Assembly (NCBI GenBank): GCA_009760855.2
Contig: WPIO01000173.1
Location: 97,501 to 161,500 of the forward strand
Source of the DNA: Cristatella mucedo
Taxonomy: Eukaryota > Bryozoa > Phylactolaemata > Cristatellidae
Direction of reading: 5' to 3'
DNA: 64,000 bases
Under the pieces are notes generated by a model. That model saw nothing but the letters and a program-made list of their open reading frames with translations, was not told the DNA's origin and ran no database searches. Each line of letters starts with the position of its first letter. The first letter of the stretch is position 1. A program made the position numbers and the translations under genes. This document shows positions 1 through 10,960 of this stretch, in pieces.

Positions 1-1252
1 TACCCTACTTTTAAGAATAAATTTCACAAAATAAAATGTATGTTTGTTTAATAAGGAGATTATTAAATATAGTTTTGAAATAGGTTTTCACGGTTCCTTT
101 TTTCTAGATTTTGCTACGTCACCTAAGAACTCTAAACTTGGCAGTCAGTGGGCCGGGCTCATCAGCTAAATCACAGGACACTCTTGCATGCCTTCCAAAG
201 CAAAGTTGGAGTCTTCCATTATTGTTCAGGGGGCATGGTAATTTCCATATACATTTTAAAACCCGTGGTTATGCCGAATGTTCGGATCGGCGAGTTTCCT
301 CGGCACTGGGAACACAGGATTGGGAGCAAATAGAAGCGAAGCAAGCAGAATGTAAGCATGCCAACTAAAATAAGTTAACAAAGAAAAATGAGCAACAAAG
401 ATAGGCACTCTGTCGGGACTCAACAGAAACGTTTCATGTGATACAATCTAAACCAGGAAGAGATTGAAGAAGGAGCTTCGTGCTGCTGTCAAAGCTCTGC
501 CAAAACCTCACTGATGATATGGTCAAAAATAGAAATAGAATAAGAATTTAATAGTATAATAAAATAATATATAATACAATATAAATAGAATGATAAATAA
601 AATAGATAGAGGCTTCGGGTAAAATAAGAACACTTGACCACACAAGTTCTAGTATGAAGACTTTACGCAGCAGTTGGCTAAGCGCACCATTAGATTTGCA
701 GACACTCAGGCCTGTATTGTAATGCTAAACTAAAGTTTCCAGTGAGTTTTCATGGCCATTATATAGCAGTATAATAATAATGCAACGAATATGTGAATGG
801 ACATGTCCTTTAGAAACCTTTGCTTCCATTGAACGACCTTGCCCTTGGGGTCTTCAAAGAGCAATGTCACTACCAGTGCTTGGATTGTAGAGAAAATGTT
901 TTTTTTTTCACACTGAGGTAAATGTAGCTCACTGCTTTACATATTGGTCACTGATCTGTATAATGGAAGGCCCCCTATAGCCAAAATCACTTGCTGCTAC
1001 TGAACGACCTCGGCTGGTCCGGTGCTTCTGCATCGTTTTATGCTGCAGAGGTGTGCATGCACAATAAAGTGTGAGATCGCTTTATCGTTATCACTCTATG
1101 CTAATCTAAGTATATTTTTTATCAGAGTAATTTTTGCTTGTTTAAATTATACAGTGGGGTACATAACAGCTGCTACTGCTTTCAGACCTTTCTCAGCAGT
1201 CTGGGCTGGGGGGCTGTCCACTATCTAGGTCAGTGGACTCAGCTTGCAGTGA
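1..1252. other. No gene recognised
   Basis: AT-rich sequence with scattered short open frames but no exon with convincing splice sites and no recognised repeat. It lies upstream of a SINE and of the exons at 1574 and 2675, so it is probably intron or intergenic DNA of that gene. Confidence 0.5.
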
Positions 1253-1408
1253 GCCGTTATGGCATGCATTAGGTAAGGTGGTTGCTTTTCACGACCTCTG
1301 TCCCGAAGTTGTGGGTTCGAATCCTGAAATGGGCAATCCTTTATTGCCATTGCAGGCGATGATCGCTGTTAAGGCTCTTCTGTCGTTTTACAAAAGAGGC
1401 TATTAAAT
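1253..1408 (+). repeat. tRNA-derived SINE, copy 1
   Basis: The copy has a tRNA-like head with a box-B motif (GGTTCGAATCC) near 1315, preceded by the family motif TAGGTAAGGTGGTTGCTT. The body continues into a segment ending in AAGGCTCTTCTGTCG. The same head and body occur at 14454, 23365, 53118 and 53983. It is diverged from the best copy at 53983-54162 and sits just upstream of a predicted exon, probably in an intron. Confidence 0.75.
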
Positions 1409-1573
1409 CAACTAGTATGTTTTGGGGGGCTGTTATGATCAGTGGAATCTTTGCAATGTATATCCTAATCACACCAGCTAAAGGCAGCTTAAAGGTTAGA
1501 CTATTCGGCCAGTTTGTGGCAGCTTCAAGGTTAGACTATTCAATCAGACACGATAAGTCAGGTTTTGTTTCAG

Positions 1574-1917
1574 AGAGTCGCGTGACTGCTTCTGTACGAC
1601 CAGTCGTGGATGGTGTGGCGGTTAAAGCCGGCCAGGTCAGCCGCCATGCCGAGCAGACGGCAGCTCTGTATTCGGAAGTACTGCGCCAGATTCGTCTTGC
1701 GGAAATAACAATAGCCAGAGCACAGTCACTACGTGCCAAGTTTCCGTCAAAGTCGAACGTCGGTGAAGGCACTTCGGTTGGCGCTGGTAATGCCAATGAC
1801 CTGGCCTCGTTTCCAAGGCTGTTGCAAGAGCAGCCGGAAGTGACGATAGTTGGCGGTGCCAAGACCCAAGCTGGGGCTGCAGTGGCCGCTATATTTATGG
1901 CAGCTGCCAAGCAACAG
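1574..1917 (+). CDS. Internal exon of an unrecognised protein-coding gene
   Basis: An open, GC-richer stretch starts after a good acceptor (GTTTTGTTTCAG, AG at 1572-1573) and ends at a perfect donor (CAACAG then GTAAGT, GT at 1918-1919). The frame leaves the exon in phase 0. The encoded segment of about 115 residues is rich in Ala, Val and Gln, with charged helical stretches and no motif I recognise. The exon at 2675 is in the matching phase and continues the frame to a stop. First exons must lie upstream, outside the window or unrecognised. Reading the frame back past the acceptor to an initiator near 1417 gives a lower-quality N-terminus overlapping SINE-adjacent DNA, so I prefer the spliced model. 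Function unknown. Confidence 0.5.
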
Positions 1918-2244
1918 GTAAGTGCTCTGCTTGCGTGCACTTGCAGGCTTACTCACTGGCCCTACAGGCTGCTGCAGCCTGTAGTTTGGTGAAGTTATAA
2001 GTTCAGGTTTCGACTCACCTGTCAGTGATAACTTTTCATACCTGAATTCACACAACTTCAATTACATTAGCTTAAAACACAAATGTTTTCCACGGCTTTT
2101 ATTAGGTTCTTGTAATTTGTCCTTTTTGTGCTTGTACGGGCTGACGCTACCACTAATCATATTTTGTATGTTGACACTGTGCGTGTCACCTTTAACCATT
2201 TTATGCTCGTTGACGAATCATTTGATCATGCTTTCTTTACAGCA

Positions 2245-2312
2245 TATTTAGTAAAGTGCCTAGAAAGAGATTATGTTCTCTGAGGGCGGTATGCAAATGT
2301 GTTATTAGTACT
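2245..2312 (+). repeat. L2-A 3' tail fragment in intron
   Basis: It carries the family 3' end (AAAGTGCCTAGAAAGAGATT followed by GTTCTCTGAGGGCGG). The right arm of the terminal hairpin is decayed. It lies between the two exons of the 1.6-3.0 kb gene. Confidence 0.7.
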
Positions 2313-2674
2313 TTCAAAGACAGGTAATGATCAGCAATTGCTGATTGATCTCTGCTAAAGTTGCTTGCCTCACCAGCCATGTTTGCACTTCCTTTACCTG
2401 AGCCGTGCAGCTCTGTACAGCAGCTATGGCCGATGGGAAGGGTCAGCTGATCGCTTAGAGACATTAGAGGCAGTTGGAACATGTGCTGCATGTATGGATA
2501 GAAACATAATTCATTTGTGTAGTGTCCCAAGAGAACTTTACCTTTATTCAGGCACGTTACGTGCGGCAGATATGGTCGATGTCTGGCCGCTTTGGTCGCT
2601 TAGTTTGAGCACTTTGTCTCTGGGCCAAACCAGGGTAACAACCTTACAGGCGCCTTTGCCGTGGCTTGTTTCAG

Positions 2675-2959
2675 CAACCGGCGCATCCCGAGCCAGCGGT
2701 GCAGCACGGCGCCAAGATGAGGCATCAAGGCGAAGGTCAAGGTGCGCCAGGCTTGGGTGAAAGGCTTGGTCAGCACGAGGAGCAGCCGAGGCAGCACACG
2801 TTCGGCAGGCCGGCGGCAGCCAAGGAGTACATCCTAAGGGCGATGGCACCGTGCCCTGCGCCCTACTCGCGGCCCAGCCCGCAGCGGCTCTACTGCACGC
2901 TCCTGCCCAACGAGGCACGCCTGGCCGGCGCGTTCACGCACGACACCACGTTCCAGTAG
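2675..2959 (+). CDS. Terminal exon of the same unrecognised gene
   Basis: The exon begins after the acceptor CTTGTTTCAG (AG at 2673-2674) in phase 0, matching the donor at 1918, and runs 94 codons to TAG at 2957-2959. It is strongly GC-rich. The first half is Gln/His/Gly/Arg-rich and looks disordered. The second half (from about residue 48) has a more ordered look with a KEYILRAM segment and ends FTHDTTFQ. A second AG at 2648 is out of phase. A polyadenylation signal follows at 3454. I do not recognise the protein. The antisense frame is also open, so composition alone is weak proof; the splice-phase match is the main support. Confidence 0.5.
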   Translation, partial: QPAHPEPAVQHGAKMRHQGEGQGAPGLGERLGQHEEQPRQHTFGRPAAAKEYILRAMAPCPAPYSRPSPQRLYCTLLPNEARLAGAFTHDTTFQ

Positions 2960-3317
2960 CACTGCTGCTCCATACTCTAGCAGACGTCGACTGAGTTGTT
3001 TTCTAGAGCGCCCACTGCCTTGCCGTAGCGTATCCGGTTGCAGCCGCAGCGATTCCGGTATTACTTCACTGACGCAGTGTGCTTGAACTCTGAGAAAGAG
3101 AAAGATACATTGACTTGAACATGCAGCTTGAGCTCAGACTTCCGGTGCTTCTTTTCAGCTTTACGCTTTTGAGCAATCGTGCGGATGGTTGCTGATGCAG
3201 GAGCAGGCAAACTTATAGATATTTATGCTCAGCACGTGTATGTGTGCGCGCATGTACATTAGTGTGCGTGTGGGGCAGTGATAGTGTCGTGTGCGGTTGT
3301 ATTGTTGTGCATTTGGG

Positions 3318-3338
3318 GATGTGTGTGTGTGTGTGTAA
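3318..3338 (+). repeat. Short (GT)n microsatellite
   Basis: A run of TG dinucleotides inside a longer TG-rich tract from about 3235. It falls in the presumed 3' UTR of the preceding gene. Confidence 0.8.
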
Positions 3339-3453
3339 TCTCAAGCTGTTGATGTACCCAGTCGTGCTGCCGTGCAGCTGTGCTGCCTAAGAGCAGAGTT
3401 TTGTGCTTGCCAATGGTTAACACATAAGCTTCTGCTCCATTCCGGTGTCACTC

Positions 3454-3459
3454 AATAAA
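3454..3459 (+). terminator. Polyadenylation signal AATAAA
   Basis: AATAAA followed by an A-rich run, about 500 bases after the stop at 2959. It is in the right place to end the transcript of the gene whose last exon is 2675-2959. Confidence 0.45.
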
Positions 3460-3599
3460 AAAAATAATAGCTAGCAGTAAGCAGCTTTCATGAGGCAGCA
3501 TCCAAAAATGGCACTGTACAATCATATGGTAATTTAAAGCAGAAGCTTAATAGCTCTGTGTTTAATGCCATAGGAATAGAAGTAATAGTAATAATGATA

Positions 3600-3650
3600 C
3601 GTTTGGGTAGTGCCATCAGAGAACTGAATCTCTCTCTAGGCACTGTACAG
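3600..3650 (-). repeat. L2-A 3' hairpin fragment
   Basis: Minus-strand copy of the family 3' hairpin only. Both arms have changed together (AGTGCC paired with GGCACT). Confidence 0.65.
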
Positions 3651-3724
3651 ATGCGGCATATGAAGCATTACCAAATGCTGGTGGTAACATTCGCAAGCAG
3701 CAGACACGGCATAAGCATAATAAT

Positions 3725-4075
3725 GATGATAATAATAATCATAAACTTGATAAAGCACCGTCAGAGAACTCAATCGGTTTCTTGGCGCTTTACATTTGCT
3801 GCAAAGGGAACCGTGCATGTACGTACACACAAAAGACGAATCGCAAAGACCCAGCAAATGTTGCAATAAAACGGTACTTTTTAAGCTTTTTGTTAAATGT
3901 CTCGTGTCAGGGACGTTGTGATGTGCGTCGGCAGTGAGTTCTAGGCTTTGTGAGCATAAGAATTAATTCACTGTCTCCAACGGTTTTGAGGTTCGTACGA
4001 GGTATGGCTAAACGATTTAAGTCAGAGCAGCAGGTTGTACGATTCTTTGCCTGGTTCACATATGATCCGAGCCCA
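3725..4075 (-). repeat. L2-A LINE fragment
   Basis: Starts with the (ATT)n tail and 3' hairpin in minus orientation, then the 3' UTR and the last RT-ORF codons (the region matching SSYAPKAWNSLP elsewhere). It is 5'-truncated and has many substitutions. Confidence 0.75.
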
Positions 4076-4237
4076 CGACCTCGTTCACAAGTACAATCAC
4101 CTTGACCTCGGTCGTCAGTAGCGAGCACCTGAACCGCTGCACCAAACAGCACGAAAGGAATGAGTGAGCCATCTTGGACAACTTGCTGCTTCACCTCCAC
4201 GGTTCTTGACGTTCAGAGTGCTACCATACCCATTCGC

Positions 4238-4320
4238 CCATGTTTTCTCTGCAGCAAATGAAGAGTGCCTATAAAGAGATTACGTTCTCCGAGAACACTA
4301 TACTAATTTATAATTGTTAT
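4238..4320 (+). repeat. L2-A 3' tail fragment
   Basis: CTGCAGCAAATGAAGAGTGCC followed by a decayed hairpin and an AT-rich tail. Plus orientation. Confidence 0.6.
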
Positions 4321-4689
4321 TTTTTACTCACTGCATCAGTTAGGGTAGTGAGGCTGTAGGTCGAGTCTGGGTGGGGATCAACAAGACCTGCCTAACAAAC
4401 AGATTTAAAAAAAGTTGTCCTGAGCAATGCCTTTTCAAGTTTCGTTGTTGGAGGAACCTGACATTACCCCGGATGTACAATGGAAGAGAAACAGTAAACG
4501 AGACCGAGCAATGATCCGAAAGGGTCAGAGGTCACAATAAGCAAAGTCAGTGGGCTGACATCATTAGTGATATCGAGATTTGGATTAGGCCACCGACGTG
4601 AGTGGTATGCTAGACGCGTGGTAACAAACTAAAGTTCTCAAACGCCCAAGAAACAAGCAAACTTGCTATTTCTACGGTTGTCAACTTGA

Positions 4690-5350
4690 ATGCTGAAGTT
4701 TACTTGTAATTCCCTTTTGGCTTGGCTACCACAGAAAGCTATTATGCCACTACAGCTGACTATGAATATGGCTGCAAGGCTGGTCTTCAAGTCCCAGTGG
4801 TTTGAGCACGTGTCACCTTTGCTGAAAGAGCTAGGATGGTTGCCGGTTGAGCAAAGGATACAGAGGAAAGTTCTTACGCTGACCCACAAGGCCCGCCACG
4901 GCTTGGCTCCTTCGTACCTAGCTGAACTGCTGCATCAGTTTCAGCCTGTTCGCACCCTCAGGTCCTGTGTGGACAATAAATTAGCTGTCCCATTCCTCCG
5001 CTTAAAGACAGTTGGCGACAGAAGCTTTAGCTCTGCAGGTCCTAGACTGTGGAACTCGCTTCCACAATTCTTACGAAACGACATCTACTCTCCAACTGCC
5101 GACTATGGCACATCTTTTTCAGCGGTCCTGAACTGCTACTTCTATGCTACTCACTACCTCAACTGCTCTCCTGACTCTGCTATGCTTCCCACTTTCTCTT
5201 TGTTGCGTGAGACGAAGTCTCTTGGCTACCGAATGCGTACCGAAAGCCGCTTAGGCTGTGAGTGGGTTATATAAAACTCTCCTGCGTAACACCCACATGG
5301 TCTTTATGACTTTGTGGAGTTACTGACGGAGATACATTACATTACATTAC
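4690..5350 (+). mobile_element. Family B LINE, 5'-truncated copy with ACATT tail
   Basis: An open frame covers the C-terminal part of a non-LTR reverse transcriptase ORF, with the hallmark SFSSAGPRLWNSLPQFLR near its middle. It is followed by a short 3' UTR (CACATGGTCTTTATGACTTTG) and the tail (ACATT)n at 5332-5348. The same 3' end appears in minus orientation at 24258, 44580 and 63425. The frame is intact for 194 codons in this copy, so it is relatively young. No catalytic RT core is present because of the 5' truncation. Confidence 0.85.
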
Positions 5351-5439
5351 TGCAAGCAGTAACTGCTTGTCGAACACAAATATTCTAGTGAGGAACTCCA
5401 AAACTTTTTATAAATAAGTTTAGACAGCCGGAATGAGGC

Positions 5440-5525
5440 AGGTATAATGAAAAGTGCCTAGAAAGAGATTTGAGTTCTCTGAGGGCACTTTATTAAGTGT
5501 ATTATTGCCATTATTACTATTATTA
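5440..5525 (+). repeat. L2-A 3' tail fragment with covarying hairpin
   Basis: AAAGTGCC at 5451 pairs with GGGCACTTT near 5484, a double change from the usual AAAGCGCC/GGGCGCTTT. Followed by an imperfect (ATT)n tail. Confidence 0.8.
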
Positions 5526-5529
5526 ACAC

Positions 5530-6925
5530 AAAAGTGACATACCGTGGGCGTTTCCAAGCCGCATTGTTCTGCCACAGCCGGACTCACACCACTCCGCCTG
5601 TCCAACAGGCACCATGCCATAATCACATGGCTTCGGCATGCCTTCGTTTGCCATTGTCGCTACACTGACCAGTGCCAAGACGCAGTTCCTCCTCTCGCAT
5701 GTAGCACGGCGTAGCAACTGCTACATTACTTGCAGCCCAGTCATCATTTGCAGTAAGGTTGTAGTTAAAGACAACGGCTTGTTCAGTGTCGGAGCTGCAC
5801 TCCATAACCCCAAGAGTTGGAACTTAAGCCGTCTCGAAATAAGTTACGTGTCATAGGCTCCACAGTAGCTACAGCATAAGCGACTCACAAAGCACGACCG
5901 CTTCGTACCTCAAATCAACAGTCAAGGCTACGGTACCTGACGTCTGCGCTATATCAGTAGCCATTTCTGAGCTCTCGTGTAAAATCACAGTCTTGTTCAG
6001 TCTAAAAAGTTTGGCATAGCACGCATCTACTTCATCGACTAAAGATTCAGCACCGCTGACCATCTGTAACTCGTATACGCGAATTAAGGACGCCATAATT
6101 CAGGCTGAACATTCACCAATTCAGTCACGAGCTATACGAGAAGCACAAGACGACTGCTGACGTCCTTGGCGATTATTCCTCACTGCCGACACCAAATGCT
6201 ACGCACACGGCGTGCGGCATGCACGTCCGGTCGGAAGCGGGCCACAGAAGCAGCGCTCGCAAAGGTGCCGGTCTCAGCTGACGCGCGAAAAACACCGCCG
6301 ACGATGATTGTAAGGAAGTACAAGGATTCTGTGTATAGTCATTATATTTGTTATGGTTTTGTACTGCAACAATGAGCCGTTGAGCTTTATCAATAGTGTT
6401 CTTCACTGTTAGTCTTTGCGAATTTTAATCCTTGGTTCAAGTTTAACAAGTGTTATACTTTCATATCTCCTCACCCTATAATTCATTTTCAGCTTCTTTC
6501 CACGTTCACTCGAGATCCCTGCTAATCTTCTATCAACGCTGAGTGCAGGAGTCACACAAGGAACTATGAGACACATCTTACTAACTACAATCTGAAAAGC
6601 AGTCCACGTGCCATCAGCCGCGGCTCCTGCCACCCCTCGTGTTGCCGAGACTTTTGCTGCTTCACTTGGTCCAGTCATGATAGCATCTCGGTCATCACCA
6701 CCAGCACCACCAACTCTAGTCAGTTCAAGTGAATACGGAAATAAGTCTATTCATATCAGCACACAATTCACACAGCCTAGCAAGTGGAAACGAAGTGCTA
6801 AAAGTGCCATTTGTATCAATGAGATTGTTATTAAGGCCCCTCCTATACACAAATCCAATGTTTGGAGCAATAGCCCCAGCAGAAGCAAGATTCGTGTAAT
6901 TTCTAATTCCTGTCAAGGGCATTAT
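5530..6925. other. No gene recognised
   Basis: Several short frames on both strands, none with splice support, homology I can name, or repeat identity. Confidence 0.5.
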
Positions 6926-6929
6926 TATA

Positions 6930-6990
6930 ATAGGATTGAGTTCTCTGAGGGCGCTTTATCAAGTTAATTATTGTTATTATTATCGTTAGT
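6930..6990 (+). repeat. L2-A 3' tail fragment
   Basis: TTGAGTTCTCTGAGGGCGC, the right half of the family hairpin, followed by an AT-rich (TTATTA)-type tail. Confidence 0.65.
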
Positions 6991-7079
6991 CCAACTTAAT
7001 CCAACTTATTATTAATCCAATTAATCCTTGCATGCTACCTCGATACTTTTTGCCGCGCTTTGTATGATACTTTGTAACG

Positions 7080-8160
7080 CCGAAGGCTCGGCGGAGTAGG
7101 CTTGACCTGCCGCTTACCTAGCGGCGTAACCCAGCGCCTAATGCCGTTCGGCGCGCGCCAACGCGGAATAAGCTGGCCGCCACGAAACGAGCGTTTCTGG
7201 CGCTGACCTGCTTACCGTTACTAAAGGGGGTCGTGAGTCCGCGGCGTGAATTAGAAAGCGAGTCACAAAAATCAGGGATTTTACTGAGCTTTATTCGCAA
7301 GCGCACAAAGTCGCTGCTCGTCTAGCTCAGTTTTATCTTCACACTCCTCGCACGTTCTCAGCTACACTAACACTCTTGCGGAGGGAATACTCCTCCACAC
7401 GGAGGCTGCTTACGTCTATTATGGGGAACGACCCAAATAGACAGAGCCCGAACCGGAGCCTAAACCCTAACCGGAGAACTAGGACTCCACACACGCCAAC
7501 TATGACGAGCTAGCACCGGCAAATCCTTATGCCAAGACCACGTGCGAGCGCGCACACACAAAACACAAAAGTAACACAAAATGCCAGATCGGGTGCGATA
7601 CGACCGTATTCGGTGGAGTCCACCGAATCCTCCTAGCGCTGTTTCGCCCTGTTCCGTCAATCGCCGGCGAACAGGCCGCCCTCCTCCCTCGCTTTCAGAG
7701 AAAGGAGTGTGACGGCGTTGAAGCGCGGAGCCGGACAAAAGGCCAACAGACCAAGAAACCAAGAGCGAGCGTCGCTCGACTCTTAAATATTTAGTTGAGA
7801 CAATGGGGCAAGAGCTTAGTGGTATTGGGCACGACACCAGGGCCCATTGTGGTAAGGAATTAATACCGGCACTGGGCCACTGGAATGTCCCCTCTGTCCT
7901 GCTTGAATGCCGAATGGGTTCCAGACAATTCTTTTTTGGACAGAGTGAAGGCGGAGGTTGACAGGCCAGCCAACATCAATCAGCAGCTCCCGCGGGTATC
8001 GGACTAATTCTAGAGGCCGAATCGCCACCGCTGGACTCAGAGCTTCCTGGCTCGCTCTTAAGCTCTTACTCTCTAACCGCACTGACGCTCCTCTCTGGCT
8101 CACTGCTCCAGGACAAAGGAGTTCTTGCCCGCCGCCTAACAGCTCTTCTTCGCGCTAAAT
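7080..8160 (-). other. GC-rich block, possible LTR or promoter-like DNA
   Basis: The block is clearly richer in GC and CpG than its surroundings. On the minus strand there is an AATAAA (plus-strand TTTATT near 7290) downstream of GC-rich sequence, as in an LTR R-U5 region. No paired LTR, target-site duplication or gag/pol frame could be found. The open frames at 7460-7837 and 7816-8103 are probably a by-product of GC content. It abuts the Polinton remnant. Identity uncertain. Confidence 0.25.
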
Positions 8161-8181
8161 TCAGCCAAGGCCAGCAAGGTG

Positions 8182-8840
8182 CTACAACTTTCTACCCAGC
8201 ATCGTCTTATATATATTGTTACTTTTCATTAAAACAGTTCTGATTTGTCTGCCCTTATTGTCTATAGACCGAAATCGCCCCTCTGGTTCTGTTTTAGTTA
8301 GATCAATAACATGATAGCCAAATCTGTTCCTTGTGCAAAAGTTCACCCAATCCAGGAATTTTTTTACGACCAATATCTCCAGTGTACGCATCAAGTATGT
8401 ATTCGGTAGCAGTTGCATTCTGATTGAGGATGATTATCATCTTAATGTTGTTCCTGATTTACTTCCTAGTAATGTTAGTGAACCCTTGAGCAAGATAAAA
8501 GATGCTTAATCCTTTGTACCTCCCACGCCTAAAGTAATCTAGAATCCTAGTTTGGTCTTTAGTCATTAAATCGTCAAGCACAACAACATTCTCCATCCTC
8601 TGTATGAGTCAACATCTGGCATTTGTTCAACACTAATAACCAAACATAAGCGCCCTTTTAAGTTTGTCAGTCATAGACATTAAACCTTTGCATAACTTAT
8701 GGTCGAGACTAGAAGCAATTACTGTACAAGTATCACAGTTTAGCATGCCGTAGAAGATCCAATTCATAAACAAATGTGTTTTGCCAAATCCGCTAGGGCC
8801 TAGTATTAAAGCGCGAATTGGCACACTTGGCAAAGGTTCT
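8182..8840 (-). pseudogene. Polinton packaging ATPase (FtsK/HerA type), broken
   Basis: Reading the minus strand, a Walker A motif GPSGFGKTHL lies at about 8771-8802. A Walker B motif VVVLDDLM lies at about 8563-8590, followed by a segment of the type found after Walker B in Polinton and adenovirus-like ATPases (RRGRYKGLSIFYLAQ). The last part (8182-8418) is in a different frame. In-frame stops and at least two frameshifts separate the three parts, so it cannot be functional. In Polintons this enzyme is inferred to package DNA into capsids. Confidence 0.8.
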
Positions 8841-9285
8841 TTATGATCAGTTGCAGAATCCTGCCCAAAATCAAATGTTCCAACTTTTAGTTACATACTA
8901 TATAGAAATGGAGGGAAATATCTACTCCTTGAAATATAAGGAACTACAGACAATCTTCACGAGGAGTACAGTGAATTCCATGGCCCAAAAGGCCCTAGGG
9001 GCATTGTGAAAGTGATATGTATGATCTGTGAACACAAGAAGTCCAAGTTTGTTTCTCTGTGCCAATCAAAAATGGGTGCAGGTGGTCTAACTCAAGGCAA
9101 GCCCAGGGAACAAGGTTTCCTTTCTCATGAAAGACCTAGAGGCATGAAGGCATACAGAGGAAGAGCAAAGAAGAATCACTGCAAGAGTTGCACGCAGTTG
9201 CTCTCAGTAAACTAAAAATAAAGTTAGGGAACTAGAAGTACCAACTTTCGGAGGTGTGCTTGCTAGAGACGAGTTGTCACTCATG
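8841..9285 (+). other. Polinton interior, gene not recognised
   Basis: Open frames at 8818-9009 and 9006-9215 are short and basic (Lys/Arg/Gln-rich in the second). They lie between the ATPase and protease remnants. The second could be a small basic virion-type protein but shows no named motif. Low support. Confidence 0.3.
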
Positions 9286-9289
9286 AGAC

Positions 9290-9560
9290 CACAACTAACA
9301 GAGTACTTCATTTGCAACACAGGTAAGACAGAGCGCGTAATCTATCATCGGATTGCATGTTGCAATTAAGGCAGTAACTGTTTCTGCTTTGATTCTTTTG
9401 GTGCACCTCCAATGCCCGAAGTTGGTGAATACTTTGGCGCTGAACCTAGTTTTTCTACATTCGAACTGCAAGACTACAATGAAACTAACTGCGGCTCGAG
9501 GTGTCTCATTTTCCTGAAACGAATGTCCTTGAAGACTTTGGAACAACAATGGAACTATTC
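9290..9560 (+). pseudogene. Adenain-like cysteine protease (Polinton PRO), broken
   Basis: The frame carries FDSFGAPP at about 9391-9414 and, about 75 bases later, NETNCGSRCLIFL with the likely catalytic Cys codon at 9490-9492. This spacing and pair of motifs are characteristic of the adenovirus-type maturation protease found in Polintons. The upstream part that should carry the catalytic His is damaged: a stop codon lies shortly before FDSFG and no clear GHW-type motif is visible. In related elements the enzyme trims capsid precursors. Degenerate and not expected to be active. Confidence 0.75.
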
Positions 9561-10091
9561 TGAAAATGATTTAAACAAAAAATACCTACGTAGAAACGAA
9601 ATAGAAGGTGAACCCAAAGCAATTATTCTCACTGATGCGCGTGTTATCATTCCCATGGGCAGGCCTGCACGTGTTCATCTTGAAGAGAAGCTTTCAAAGG
9701 ATTCCAAGCCGTATTACGATGCTTACATGTACATTATTCACGAGATTTATCCAATGGTTTCAAGCACTCACAAATCAGGCTTGTGCAGAGTTGGATTATG
9801 ATGCAATTGATTTTAGTCAGAGAGCTACGATTGGTGTTCGAATCGATTTCGGAACGTGGCAGACACTTCTTCAATGAGAAGAATCATCCTATTAACTTTG
9901 CAAGTCATGCTGAACTAATCCAGAAAATGGGAAATGACTTCTGCATCACTGATTTGCTTGATGGAAGCTATGTATTGAACGAGTTTTACAAAGGAGCCGC
10001 AATACTGAATCTCAGACTTAAACTTGACCAAGTTAAGATTTACAAGTCTGTAAGCACAGAGCGTGAAGTGTTTGATCCTTCTGAGCATTAG
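9560..10091 (+). pseudogene. Polinton ORF of unknown function, frameshifted
   Basis: Directly follows the protease motif block in the same direction. Coding-like sequence switches between three frames around 9560-9880 and then stays open to a stop at 10091. The last 60 residues are acidic/hydrophobic (LLDGSYVLNEFYKG). It may be a separate virion protein or a C-terminal region read on from the protease. No family assigned. Confidence 0.5.
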
Positions 10092-10149
10092 AAAGATGTA
10101 TGATTTTATAGAAAAACAAAAGACTTTGGGTTGGGAGGGGTTATTTGTT

Positions 10150-10905
10150 ATGTCTTTTTCCTGGAAATGTCAAGCATTCTATCGACAAGGTTCTTAGCGT
10201 AACTCTTGATCTTCATGAGACTTACAGCATTGGATACATTTTCTTTCAAGAAGTCAGTAGCAAGTGTATCATTTAGGCCTAATGCTAAGTTTGATTTTGC
10301 AGCCATAATCGTGGCCACGGTCTTCGCATCATTGCGGACATACTCAGGTTGTCGAGGATCTATGAAATGAAATCCTACCTACTGCTTCGGCTAGAACTAA
10401 GTCTGAGATGTCTCTAGTTTATATCCTTTGTGGCTTAGGGTCACTTGATGTCTCTCCGTAAATGCAATCATGGTTTAGAGCAACTTTGTCGAGATCATTC
10501 TCGCCAGTGTATCCTTGGTCAAGACATTCTCTGAATTAAGTGAATGGACTAACAAAGGAATATTTGCCCCTCTTGTTGAAGGAACCTTCTGGAACAAACT
10601 CCCCAGGGTTACCTGCAGGTAGCCATAAGTGTTGTTCTCGCCCACAAAATATCTTGGTTGCGATCTTCTCAAGAAAACCTCGCCCAATCCTGTGCATTGC
10701 CTTGAGTTGACTTGCACTGAAGCGCAGAATTAGTCCTGAATTAGCCGTTTTGTGATTCTCGATACTGTTTTTGTGACAAGGATGACATCAGAGCCTAGCA
10801 ATGCATCCTTTGCAAACCTTAGAGAAACTGACTCTTTACTCTGTGTGAGTATTAGACGCTGGTGCTCAGAGAGATTCAAACCTATTTCTTGATATGCTGT
10901 CATTA
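10150..10905 (-). pseudogene. Polinton conserved small protein(s), broken
   Basis: The minus strand starts near 10903 with a segment containing EIGLNLSEHQRL and a following VSLRFAKDALLGSDVILVTK stretch, a pattern I associate with a protein recurring in cnidarian-type Polintons. It continues at 10475-10717 (TRGANIPLLVHSL) and 10150-10380 (DTLATDFLKENVSNAV, then a Lys/Arg-rich end) after in-frame stops. Possibly two adjacent genes. The function is not established; a virion role is an inference from position. Confidence 0.5.
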
Positions 10906-10960
10906 TCTATATTAGGTTTGAATTTTTAATTTAGCAGTTAAAGAAAGTGCTATATAGAAA

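Noticed and set aside
1253-1330. Possible tRNA gene
   Set aside because: Box B is good but the cloverleaf is incomplete and the sequence continues into a shared SINE body; the same holds at 14454 and 53983-54162.
7460-8103. Overlapping minus-strand frames in the GC-rich block
   Set aside because: Arg/Ser/Pro-rich translations with no motif; open because of GC content.
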